Assembly: GCA_963790325.1 (NCBI GenBank)
Contig: CAWBNY010000002.1
Location: forward strand, 310,001 to 374,000
Reading direction: 5' to 3'
Source: JAXDMK01 sp963790325
GTDB taxonomy: Bacteria > Actinomycetota > Acidimicrobiia > Acidimicrobiales > AC-14
Length of the DNA stretch: 64,000 nucleotides
The notes under the pieces are model-generated. The model did not search any database, was not told the origin of the DNA, and worked only from the letters and a program-made list of their open reading frames with translations. The stretch's first letter is position 1, and every line of letters begins with the position of its first letter. Shown piece after piece: positions 30,254 through 38,377 of the stretch. The translations under genes and the position numbers were made by a program.

Positions 30254-31600
30254 CTGACCCTGCGGTTCGGTACCGACGGAGTTCGCGGCGTCGCCAACGC
30301 CGACCTCACGCCCGAGGTCGTCCTGGCTCTGGGTCGGGCTGCGGCCCGGGTCTTTGCCGGCGACGGGTTCCTGATCGGGCGCGACACCCGGGTCTCGGGC
30401 CCCCTGCTCCAGGCCGCCCTCAGTGCGGGGATGATGTCGGAGGGCCGGCACGTGGCCGACGTGGGCGTGCTCCCGACGCCGGGCGTGGCCTGGCTGTCGG
30501 CGGCCGAGGCCCTGCCGGCGGCGGTGATCTCCGCCTCCCACAACCCGTTCCACGACAACGGGATCAAGTTCTTCGCCGCCGGCGGGCGCAAGCTGAGCGA
30601 CGAGGTCGAGGCCCGGCTGGAGGCGGAGCTCGACCGTCTCATGGGCGTGACGCCGGCCGGCACCCATCCCCCGGCTCCCATCGGCGCCGGCGTCGGGACC
30701 GTCCGGGACCACGACGGGCGCGGCCGCTACGTCGAGGGCATCGTGGCCGTGCTGGCCGAGCGCGCCCTCGACGGGCTGACCCTCGTGCTCGACTGCGCCA
30801 ACGGGGCTGCCTTCGAGGTTGGGCCGGAGGTCTACCGCCGGCTGGGGGCGACGGTGCACGTCCTCCACGACACACCCGACGGACGCAACATCAACGACGG
30901 GTGCGGGTCGACCCACCCCGAGGCTCTCCAGGCCGAGGTGGTGGCCCGGGGGGCGGATGCGGGGCTGGCCTTCGACGGCGATGCCGACCGGGTGCTGGCC
31001 GTCGATGCCGGGGGGCGCCTGATCGATGGCGACCAGCTCATCGCCCTCCTGGCCCTCGACCGCAAGGCCGCCGGCCGGCTCCCCGGCGACACGGTGGTGG
31101 TCACGGTGATGGCCAACCTGGGGTTCCGCCAGGCGATGCGGCGGGCGGGGATCACCATGGTCGAGACCGACGTGGGCGACCGCTACGTGCTGGAGGCGCT
31201 GGAGAAGGGCGGCTGGGCCCTGGGTGGGGAGCAGTCGGGCCACGTGATCTTCCGCGACCTGGCCACCACCGGCGACGGCATCCTCACCGGCCTCCAGGTG
31301 CTCGACGTCATGGTGCGCACAGGCCGTTCGCTGGCCGACCTGGCCGCGGTCGTGGAGCGCCTGCCGCAGCTGCTGCGGAACGTTCCGATTGCCGGCGGAC
31401 GTCCGCTGGCCGACGAATCGTCGGTGGCGGCGGCCATCGTCGAGGTTGAGGCGGGGTTGGGCGACGCCGGCCGGGTCCTGGTGCGGGCCAGCGGCACCGA
31501 GCCGGTGATCCGGGTCATGGTCGAGGCGGAGACGATGGCGGCGGCCGAGGACGCATGCGACACCCTCTGCCAGGCGGTGGCCCGGGCCCTCGCCCCGTAG
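30254..31600 (+). CDS. glmM: Phosphoglucosamine mutase, apparent CTG start
   Basis: Interconverts glucosamine-6-P and glucosamine-1-P for UDP-GlcNAc synthesis. The catalytic serine is in ISASHNPFHDNG, the metal loop is DGDADR and the phosphate-binding loop is RASGTEPVIR. The conserved N-terminus TLRFGTDGVRGVANADLTPE is in frame upstream of the first canonical codon (ATG 30431), and no ATG, GTG or TTG precedes it. Translation must start at CTG 30254 (448 residues, the family length) or CTG 30260, or the true start codon is missequenced. No good Shine-Dalgarno is present; coupling to rpsI, 13 nt upstream, is possible. Confidence 0.92.
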   Translation: MTLRFGTDGVRGVANADLTPEVVLALGRAAARVFAGDGFLIGRDTRVSGPLLQAALSAGMMSEGRHVADVGVLPTPGVAWLSAAEALPAAVISASHNPFHDNGIKFFAAGGRKLSDEVEARLEAELDRLMGVTPAGTHPPAPIGAGVGTVRDHDGRGRYVEGIVAVLAERALDGLTLVLDCANGAAFEVGPEVYRRLGATVHVLHDTPDGRNINDGCGSTHPEALQAEVVARGADAGLAFDGDADRVLAVDAGGRLIDGDQLIALLALDRKAAGRLPGDTVVVTVMANLGFRQAMRRAGITMVETDVGDRYVLEALEKGGWALGGEQSGHVIFRDLATTGDGILTGLQVLDVMVRTGRSLADLAAVVERLPQLLRNVPIAGGRPLADESSVAAAIVEVEAGLGDAGRVLVRASGTEPVIRVMVEAETMAAAEDACDTLCQAVARALAP

Positions 31601-31639
31601 GCGATCGCCCGCCGGTGGCGGACGCGAGAAGATGGGGGC

Positions 31640-33481
31640 ATGTGCGGCATCGTCGGCGTCACCGGCACGGAGTCGGCGCTCCCCCTGCTCCTCGACGGGC
31701 TGTCCCGGCTCGAGTACCGGGGCTACGACTCGGCGGGCGTGGCCCTGATCGACGGATCGCAGGTCTGGTTGCGGCGGCGGGCGGGGAAGCTGGCCGAGCT
31801 GGCGGGCGCGGTGGGCGACGCGCCGGGGGGCGCGACCACCGGCATCGGCCACACCCGGTGGGCCACCCACGGCCGTCCGTCGGAGGCCAACGCCCACCCC
31901 CACGCCGACTGCACCGGCACCGTGGCCCTCGTCCACAACGGGATCATCGAGAACCACGTGGAGCTGGGCGACGAGTTGGAGGCAGGCGGGCACCGGCTGC
32001 GGTCGGAGACCGACACCGAGGTCCTGGTCCACATGGTGGAGCAGTGCCTGGCCGACGGGATGGGGCTGGCCGACGCGGTGCGGTCGTGCCTGCGGCGGGT
32101 GGAGGGGTCGTTCGCGGTGGCGGTGGTGTCGGCGGCGGAGCCCGACCTGCTGGTCGCCGCCCGGCGGGGATCGCCGCTAGTGGCCGGCCGCACCGACGAT
32201 GCCGCCCTGGTGGCGTCCGACATCCCCGCCATCCTCCCGTCGACCCGGGAGATCTACGTCCTGGAGGACGGCCAGGTGGTCGAGTGTCGGCCGGGCGCGC
32301 TGCGGGTGACCACCCTGGAGGGCGACGAGGTGTTTCCCGCCCGGCGTCACATCCCCTACGACATCGAGGTGGCGGAGAAGGCGGGCTACGCCGACTTCAT
32401 GCTCAAGGAGATCCACGAGCAGCCCCAGGCGGTCCGGGAGACGCTGCGGGGCCGCACCCGGGGCGGGCGGCTCACCCTCGACGAGCTGCAGCTGTCCGAC
32501 GACGAGCTGCGGGCGGTCGACAAGGTCTTCGTCGTCGGCTGCGGGACGAGTTACCACGCCGGGCTGGTGGCCAAGTACGCCATCGAGCACTGGGCCCGGC
32601 TGCCAACCGAGATCGACGTGGCCAGCGAGTTCCGTTACCGGAGCCCCGTCCTCGATGCCCAGACGCTGGTCATCGGCGTGAGCCAGTCGGGCGAGAGCCT
32701 CGACACCATGGAGGCCTGCCGCTACGCCCGCTCGGCCACCAACAAGGCGCGGGTGCTGTCGGTGTGCAACGTGGTCGACGCGTCGATGGCGCGGGAGTCC
32801 GACGCCGTCCTCTACACCCGGGCCGGGCTGGAGATCGGGGTGGCGGCCACCAAGACCCACGTGGCCCAGGTGGTGGCGTTGGAGCTGCTGGCCCTCCGCC
32901 TGGCCGAGCTGCGGGGGACCCTGTACCCCGAGGAGGCCGGCGTGCTGGTGAAGAGCCTCCACGCCATGCCCGGGCTCATACAGCAGGTGCTCGACCGGGC
33001 CGACGACGTGTTCGGGGTCGCCGCTCGCTTCGCCGGCGTACGGGACTTCTTCTTCCTCGGCCGCGGCGTCGGCTACCCCGTCGCACTGGAGGGGGCGCTG
33101 AAGCTCAAGGAGATCTCCTACGCCCGGGCCGAGGCCTACCCGGCAGGGGAGATGAAGCACGGGCCCATCGCCCTCATCGAGCCGGGCACGGTGGTGGTGG
33201 CGGTGGCGACCCGGGGGCACCTCCAGTCCAAGATCATGATGAACATCGAGGAGGTCAAGGCCCGGGGGGCGACTGTCGTCGTCGTGGCCAACGCGGGGGA
33301 CCGGGTCGCGTCGACCGCGGACGCGGTGCTGGAGGTGCCCCAGGTGCCGGTGGGCGCGGAGCTGTTCTCGCCCATCGTCGACGTGGTCGCGCTGCAACTC
33401 TTCGCCTACGCGGTGGCCAAGGCCCGCGGGTGGGACGTCGACCAACCCCGCAACCTGGCCAAGACGGTCACGGTCGAGTGA
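31640..33481 (+). CDS. glmS: Glutamine-fructose-6-phosphate aminotransferase
   Basis: Makes glucosamine-6-P from fructose-6-P and glutamine, the first step toward UDP-GlcNAc. It has 613 residues. Cys2 is the N-terminal nucleophile of the glutaminase domain (CGIVGVTG, GHTRWATHGRP). Two SIS sugar-isomerase domains follow (FVVGCGTSYHAG; FFLGRGVGYPVALEGALKLK). The C-terminus is QPRNLAKTVTVE as expected. It sits 39 nt after glmM, so consecutive steps share an operon. No glmS ribozyme-like leader is seen. Confidence 0.97.
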   Translation: MCGIVGVTGTESALPLLLDGLSRLEYRGYDSAGVALIDGSQVWLRRRAGKLAELAGAVGDAPGGATTGIGHTRWATHGRPSEANAHPHADCTGTVALVHNGIIENHVELGDELEAGGHRLRSETDTEVLVHMVEQCLADGMGLADAVRSCLRRVEGSFAVAVVSAAEPDLLVAARRGSPLVAGRTDDAALVASDIPAILPSTREIYVLEDGQVVECRPGALRVTTLEGDEVFPARRHIPYDIEVAEKAGYADFMLKEIHEQPQAVRETLRGRTRGGRLTLDELQLSDDELRAVDKVFVVGCGTSYHAGLVAKYAIEHWARLPTEIDVASEFRYRSPVLDAQTLVIGVSQSGESLDTMEACRYARSATNKARVLSVCNVVDASMARESDAVLYTRAGLEIGVAATKTHVAQVVALELLALRLAELRGTLYPEEAGVLVKSLHAMPGLIQQVLDRADDVFGVAARFAGVRDFFFLGRGVGYPVALEGALKLKEISYARAEAYPAGEMKHGPIALIEPGTVVVAVATRGHLQSKIMMNIEEVKARGATVVVVANAGDRVASTADAVLEVPQVPVGAELFSPIVDVVALQLFAYAVAKARGWDVDQPRNLAKTVTVE

Positions 33482-33494
33482 GGGGTCACCGTCG

Positions 33495-33860
33495 ATGATC
33501 GGGATCGGGATCGACGCGGTGGAGGTCGACCGGTTCCGGGCGGTGCTCGCCCGTCGTCCATCACTGGCCGAGCGGGTGTTCACCGCCGGAGAGCGGTCGC
33601 ACGTGGCTCGTTCGGTCGATCCCGTCCCCCGGCTGGCGGCCCGGTTCGCGGCCAAGGAGGCGGTGATGAAGGCGCTCGGCGTGGGGTTGGGGGCCTTCGG
33701 GTTCCACGACGTGGAGGTGGTGTCGGCCGCATCGGGGGCGCCGGCGCTGGTGTTGTCCGGCCGGGCGGCGGCGCTGGCCGCCGAGCGGGGCGTGGTCGGC
33801 TGGCGACTGTCGCTCACCCACACGGCGTCGAGCGCCCAGGCGGTCGCAGTCGCCCTGTGA
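33495..33860 (+). CDS. acpS: Holo-[acyl-carrier-protein] synthase
   Basis: Transfers phosphopantetheine from CoA to ACP. It has 121 residues; the magnesium-binding Asp is in IGIGIDAVEVDRF and the second motif is RFAAKEAVMKALG. Its usual neighbour in Actinobacteria is the NAD(P)HX repair enzyme, as here. The 3' end overlaps the next gene in GTGA. Confidence 0.95.
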   Translation: MIGIGIDAVEVDRFRAVLARRPSLAERVFTAGERSHVARSVDPVPRLAARFAAKEAVMKALGVGLGAFGFHDVEVVSAASGAPALVLSGRAAALAAERGVVGWRLSLTHTASSAQAVAVAL

Positions 33861-35212
33861 TCCCGGTCGTAATGCCCGAGGAGATGGGGGCGATCGACCG
33901 GGATTCGGCCGAGCCGGTGGACGTGCTGGTGGCGCGGGCGGGGTGGGCGGTGGCGACGGCGGCCGTCGAGCTGATGGGCGGCACCTACGGACGGCGGGTC
34001 GTGGTGGTGGCGGGCAAGGGAAACAACGGGGCCGACGGGCGGTACGCGGCCGAGCGGCTCGCCCGCCGGGGCGTGCGGGTGGAGGTCGTGGGGGCGGCCG
34101 ACGCCCCCCACCGTCTGCCGGAGGGGATCGACCTGGTGATCGACGCCGCCTACGGCACCGGGTTCCGCGGTGACTACCAGGCGCCCGACCCCCGGGGGGC
34201 TCCGGTGCTGGCGGTCGACATCCCGTCCGGGGTGGACGGGCTCACCGGCGCCGCCGGGCCGGGGGCGGCGCGGGCCGACCGCACCCTGACCTTCGCCGCC
34301 CTCAAGCCGGGACTCCTGTTCCCGCCGGGGCGGGAGAGGGCCGGCCGGGTCGACGTGGTCGACATCGGCCTCGACGTGTCCCGGGCCACGGTCCACGTGG
34401 TCGAGCTGGGCGATGTGGAGGAGTGGGTGCCCCGGCGGGCGGTCGGCGCCCACAAGTGGAAGTCGGCGGTGTGGGTGGCGGCGGGGTCGCCGGGGATGAC
34501 GGGCGCCGCCCACCTCTGTGCCCGGGCGGCCATGCGGGCCGGGGCGGGCACCGTCCGCCTGGGGATCCCCGGCGCGCCGTCCGTCCCGCCCTTCCTCGAG
34601 ATCGTGGGCCGCCCCCTCCCCCCCGAGGCGTGGGAGGACGGGGTGCTCGACGACCTCGGGCGGGCGCGGGCGCTGGTCGTCGGTCCGGGTCTCGGGCGGT
34701 CGGAGGCGACCGGTGCGGCGGTGCGGCGGCTGGCGGCGATCGCCCCGGTGCCGCTCGTCCTCGATGCGGACGGGCTGCACGCGCTGGGGACGGTCGACCA
34801 GGCCCAGCCGGTGCTCGCCCGCCGGACGGCCCCCACCGTCCTCACCCCCCACGACGGCGAGCTCGCCCGACTCACCGGCGCCGCGCCCGGGTCCGACCGG
34901 ATCGCAGCCGCCCGCGACCTCGCCGCCCGCACCCACGCCACCGTCCTGCTCAAGGGCCCCACCACCGTGGTGGCCGCCCCGTCCGGGGCGGTGCTCCTGT
35001 CCACCGCCGGCGACGAGCGGCTGGCCACCGCCGGCACCGGCGACGTCCTCGCCGGCGTGGTCGGCGCCTACCTGGCCCTGGGTATCGACGGGCTGCGGGC
35101 TGCGGCCGCGGGGGCCTTCGTCCACGGACGGGCCGGACACCTAGGCTGGCGTCACGGCCTGGTGGCCGGGGACCTGCTCGACCTGCTCCCCGAGGTCCTC
35201 AGCCGCACGTAG
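33857..35212 (+). CDS. nnrD: Bifunctional NAD(P)HX epimerase and dehydratase
   Basis: Repairs hydrated NADH and NADPH. The N-terminal half (about 1-195) is the YjeF_N epimerase (VVVVAGKGNNGADGRYAAER, DIPSGVDGLTG). The C-terminal half (about 205-451) is the ribokinase-like ADP/ATP-dependent dehydratase (VVGPGLGRSEAT, PTVLTPHDGELARL, ATAGTGDVLAGVVGAYLA). It has 451 residues and a GTG start overlapping acpS. The epimerase domain looks short and may be divergent. Confidence 0.95.
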   Translation: MIPVVMPEEMGAIDRDSAEPVDVLVARAGWAVATAAVELMGGTYGRRVVVVAGKGNNGADGRYAAERLARRGVRVEVVGAADAPHRLPEGIDLVIDAAYGTGFRGDYQAPDPRGAPVLAVDIPSGVDGLTGAAGPGAARADRTLTFAALKPGLLFPPGRERAGRVDVVDIGLDVSRATVHVVELGDVEEWVPRRAVGAHKWKSAVWVAAGSPGMTGAAHLCARAAMRAGAGTVRLGIPGAPSVPPFLEIVGRPLPPEAWEDGVLDDLGRARALVVGPGLGRSEATGAAVRRLAAIAPVPLVLDADGLHALGTVDQAQPVLARRTAPTVLTPHDGELARLTGAAPGSDRIAAARDLAARTHATVLLKGPTTVVAAPSGAVLLSTAGDERLATAGTGDVLAGVVGAYLALGIDGLRAAAAGAFVHGRAGHLGWRHGLVAGDLLDLLPEVLSRT

Positions 35213-35227
35213 ACACTCGGAGGTTTG

Positions 35228-35701
35228 ATGCCCCGCTCGTTCCTCGTTCGCCAGGTGATGACCACCGACGTGCTCGCCTTCCGGCCGGCCGACTCCATCG
35301 ACGTCGCCGCCCGGGCCTTGTCCGAGCGCAACATCGGCGGGGCGCCGGTGGTCGACGACGACGGTCGCGTGGTGGGGCTGCTGGAGGACGACGACCTCAT
35401 CGTCCAGTCGAGCCGGCTCCACTTCCCCACTGTGATCTCGGTGCTGGGCGCCTACATCGAGCTGCCGTCGTCGGTGGCCCACTTCGAGGCCGACCTGCGC
35501 AAGGCCGTGGGAGCGACGGTGGGCGACGTCATGGACTCCGACCCCCCGACGTGCGGTCCCGACGACACCCTCGAGCAGGTCGCCACCGTCATGCACGAGC
35601 GCGATCTGTCCCGGCTGCCGGTGGTGTCGGGCGGGCGGCTGGTGGGCATCGTCTCCCGAGGTGATCTCGTCCGCGCCATCGTCTCCGATCCCGAGGTCTG
35701 A
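35228..35701 (+). CDS. CBS-domain-pair protein
   Basis: 157 residues made almost only of two CBS domains (about 8-62 and 96-152), which normally bind adenosyl nucleotides as regulatory modules. VVDDDGRVVGLLEDDDL and VVSGGRLVGIVSRGDLVRAI mark the two repeats. No catalytic domain is attached. GGAGG lies 4 nt before ATG 35228; an in-frame TTG 3 nt earlier is less likely. It is placed 4 nt before alr. The partner is unknown. Confidence 0.9.
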   Translation: MPRSFLVRQVMTTDVLAFRPADSIDVAARALSERNIGGAPVVDDDGRVVGLLEDDDLIVQSSRLHFPTVISVLGAYIELPSSVAHFEADLRKAVGATVGDVMDSDPPTCGPDDTLEQVATVMHERDLSRLPVVSGGRLVGIVSRGDLVRAIVSDPEV

Positions 35702-35705
35702 CCGG

Positions 35706-36830
35706 GTGACGCTCCGGCCGGCGTGGGCGGAGGTCGACCTGGGCGCCGTCCGCCACAACGCCGGCGTCCTGGCCGGTCTGGCCGCCCCCGCCGGGCTGTG
35801 CGCGGTGGTCAAGGCCGGGGGCTATGGGCACGGGGCGGTCGAAGTGGCCCGGGCCGCGCTCGACGGCGGGGCGACATGGCTGGCGGTGGCGCTGGTGGAG
35901 GAAGGGGCGGAGCTGCGGGACGCAGGCATCGAGGCCCCTGTCCTCCTGCTCTCGGAGCCGCCGCCGGCGGCCATGGCCGACGTCGTCGGCCTCCGGCTGA
36001 CGCCCACCCTCTACACCGCCGAGGGGCTGGCGGCGGCTGCTGCCGGCGCGGCCCGGTTCGGCACCGTAGTACCGGTCCACGTCAAGGTCGACACCGGCAT
36101 GCACCGCGTCGGCGCCACCGCCGCCGACGCGGTGAAGCTCGCCCTCACCGTCGACGAGCGCCCCGATCTCGCCCTCCAGGGCCTGTGGACCCACTTCGCG
36201 GTGGCCGACGACCCCGACGACCCCTTCACCGCCGTCCAGGCCCGCCGGTTCGCGGCTGTCCTCGACGAACTGGCCGGCCTCGGCGTCCGCCCCGCCCTGG
36301 CCCACGCCTGCAACTCGGCCGGTCTGTTCGCCCATCCCCACGCCCGCCACGACCTCGTCCGCTGCGGCCTGGCGCTCTACGGGGCCGCCCCCAGCCCCGC
36401 CATGGAAGGCCACGCGGCCGCGCTGCGCCCGGTGTTGTCGCTCAAGGCCCGGGTGTCTCTGGTGAAGGAGGTGGAGGCGGGCGAGGGCGTGTCCTACGGG
36501 CTCCGGTTCCGGGCCGAGCGGCCGACGGTTCTCGCCACCGTTCCCCTGGGCTACGCCGACGGGGTCCCCTGGCGGCTGGCGGGAGCCGGCGGTGAGGTCC
36601 TGGTCCGCGGCCACCGGCGGCCGATCGCGGGCGCCGTCACCATGGACCAGCTGATGGTGGATTGCGGGGACGATCGCACGGTGACCGTCGGCGACGAGGT
36701 CGTTCTCCTCGGAACCCAGGGTGACGGGTCGATCGGCGTCTGGGAGTGGGCCGGCCGGCTGGGGACTATCGCCTACGAGGTCCTCACCGGCATCGGGCCC
36801 CGAGTCCCCCGGATCTACTCCGGGGCCTGA
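35706..36830 (+). CDS. alr: Alanine racemase
   Basis: PLP enzyme making D-alanine for peptidoglycan, 374 residues. The PLP lysine is Lys36 in VVKAGGYGHGA (consensus KANAYGHG, so Asn and Ala are replaced by Gly); the second catalytic residue is Tyr264 in GVSYGLRFRAE. GTG 35706, 4 nt after the CBS gene, gives the usual PAWAEVDLGAVRHNA. The 3' end overlaps the convergent stomatin gene by 16 bp. Confidence 0.96.
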   Translation: MTLRPAWAEVDLGAVRHNAGVLAGLAAPAGLCAVVKAGGYGHGAVEVARAALDGGATWLAVALVEEGAELRDAGIEAPVLLLSEPPPAAMADVVGLRLTPTLYTAEGLAAAAAGAARFGTVVPVHVKVDTGMHRVGATAADAVKLALTVDERPDLALQGLWTHFAVADDPDDPFTAVQARRFAAVLDELAGLGVRPALAHACNSAGLFAHPHARHDLVRCGLALYGAAPSPAMEGHAAALRPVLSLKARVSLVKEVEAGEGVSYGLRFRAERPTVLATVPLGYADGVPWRLAGAGGEVLVRGHRRPIAGAVTMDQLMVDCGDDRTVTVGDEVVLLGTQGDGSIGVWEWAGRLGTIAYEVLTGIGPRVPRIYSGA

Positions 36831-37801
36831 GCGGGGGGCCGGGGCGCCGCCCGCCGCCCGCCGTCGCCCGTCCCGTCGAGGAGCTCCCGGATGCCGCCCA
36901 ACGCCCCCAGCACGGCGGAGGACTCGGTGGGCAGGAAGATCTTGGTCGCCTGCCCGTCGGCCATGACCTGCAACGCCTCCAGGTACTTGATGGCGATGAG
37001 CTCGGACGTCGGCTCGCCCGCGTGGATGGCGCCGTAGACCAGCCGGATGGCGTCCGCCTCGCCCTCTGCCACCGCCACCTGCCGGAAGCGCTCGGCCTCG
37101 GCCGCGGTGCGGGTGGCGGACGCCTCGCCCTCGGCCGAGAGGATGGCGCGCTGCCTCAGCCCCTCGGCGGACAGGATGGCGGCCTGCTTCTCACCCTCGG
37201 CCCGGGTGATGGCCGCCTCCCGCTCGCCCTGGGCCTGGGTGACGACTGCCCGCCGGGTGCGCTCGGCCTTCATCTGCTCGTGCATGGCGTGCATCACGTC
37301 GGCCGGGGGGTCGATGCGCTGGATCTCCACCCGGACGACCCGCGTGCCCCACTTGTCGGTGGCGTCGTCGAGGATGTTGCGGAGCTTGGTGTTGATCGTG
37401 TCCCGGGACGTCAGGGCCTCGTCGAGTTGCATGTCGCCCACCACGTTGCGCAGGTTGGTCTGGGCCAGCTTGCTCACCGCCAGGTAGAAGTCGACGACGT
37501 TGTAGACCAGCCGCTGCGGATCGGTGGCCTCGTAGTAGATGACGGCGTCGACAGAGACCACCACGTTGTCGGAGGTGATGACCTCCTGGGGCGGGACATC
37601 GACCACCCGTTCCCGCATGTCGACCCGCTCCATGCGCTCGATGAAGGGGATGATCACCCGCAGCCCGGGCTCGACCGTGTCGCGGTACTTGCCCAGCCGC
37701 TCGACCAGTCCCCGCTCGTAGGGGCGGATGATCTTGACCCCGCTGGCGACCACGGTGAAGAGGACGACCGCCAGGGCGGCGAGGACGACGACGAAGGCCA
37801 T
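36815..37801 (-). CDS. SPFH/stomatin-like membrane protein
   Basis: 328 residues. An N-terminal membrane helix (about 2-22) is followed by an SPFH domain (IIRPYERGLVERLGKYRDTV, VDVPPQEVITSDNVVVSVDA) and an Ala/Glu-rich coiled coil (about 180-250). This family forms membrane-organising oligomers and is typically paired with NfeD, which here lies 3 nt upstream in the same operon. The C-terminus is Pro/Arg-rich. Confidence 0.93.
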   Translation of the reverse strand: MAFVVVLAALAVVLFTVVASGVKIIRPYERGLVERLGKYRDTVEPGLRVIIPFIERMERVDMRERVVDVPPQEVITSDNVVVSVDAVIYYEATDPQRLVYNVVDFYLAVSKLAQTNLRNVVGDMQLDEALTSRDTINTKLRNILDDATDKWGTRVVRVEIQRIDPPADVMHAMHEQMKAERTRRAVVTQAQGEREAAITRAEGEKQAAILSAEGLRQRAILSAEGEASATRTAAEAERFRQVAVAEGEADAIRLVYGAIHAGEPTSELIAIKYLEALQVMADGQATKIFLPTESSAVLGALGGIRELLDGTGDGGRRAAPRPPAQAPE

Positions 37802-37804
37802 GGC

Positions 37805-38299
37805 TCAGGCTCCCAGTTCGGCGGGACCCTCGGAGGTCGGGTCCTCGAGGGGCAACACGACGAGGCGGGTGCCGTCGACCCGGCTCACGAGCACGGTGGA
37901 CCCGGCGGGGATGGGAATCCCGTACTCGCTCTCGGCCCGCCACTCCTCCCGGTCGAGGCGGATGAGACCGGTGTCGCCCGGTCCGCCGGGGATGTCCCGC
38001 AACACGGTGGCCTGCCGCCCCACCCACCGGTTGGCTCCGGTGGTCAGATGGGGCGCGCTGCGATCCAGGCGGCGACCGAGCGGCCGCAGGACAGCCGCGC
38101 AGGCGCCGGAGACCACCACGAAACCCAGCCAGGAAAGCCCCACCGGGCCGCCCACCAGCGCGATCACGGCGGCGGCGACGGCCCCGCCCGCGAAGGGGAG
38201 GAGGAAGAACGACCCCGCCACCGCGATCTCGCCCACTGCGAAGGCCACTGCCGCCGCCAGCCAGATCCATCGCCAGATGTCAGGCGAGCCCAGGTCCAT
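37805..38299 (-). CDS. NfeD-like membrane protein
   Basis: 164 residues. Three predicted membrane helices (about 12-30, 33-50, 55-72) are followed by an OB-fold NfeD domain (90-150; GRQATVLRDIPGGPGDTGLI, GIPIPAGSTVLVSRVDGTRL). The ATG at 38299 has GGAG 6 nt upstream. It is the short form without the N-terminal ClpP-like protease. It is transcribed divergently from udg, with 78 nt between the starts. Confidence 0.9.
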   Translation of the reverse strand: MDLGSPDIWRWIWLAAAVAFAVGEIAVAGSFFLLPFAGGAVAAAVIALVGGPVGLSWLGFVVVSGACAAVLRPLGRRLDRSAPHLTTGANRWVGRQATVLRDIPGGPGDTGLIRLDREEWRAESEYGIPIPAGSTVLVSRVDGTRLVVLPLEDPTSEGPAELGA

Positions 38300-38362
38300 G
38301 CAATGCTCCTGCGGGCAACGGTACCAGCGGGCCCGCGGGGGAGGGGCGGCGCGGGCGGGCGA

Positions 38363-38368
38363 TAGCAT
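38363..38368 (+). promoter_or_regulatory. -10 box close to the udg start
   Basis: TAGCAT ends 9 nt before the udg ATG with no Shine-Dalgarno between, implying a leaderless or nearly leaderless transcript. Confidence 0.45.
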
Positions 38369-38377
38369 TCCGGGATC

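Noticed and set aside
31601..31639. glmS ribozyme/riboswitch upstream of glmS
   Set aside because: Only 39 nt separate glmM and glmS; the roughly 150-nt ribozyme core cannot fit.
36746..38365. 539-codon plus-strand frame across the stomatin/NfeD region
   Set aside because: The minus strand encodes clear SPFH and NfeD domains with a ribosome-binding site and operon spacing; the plus frame is its shadow.
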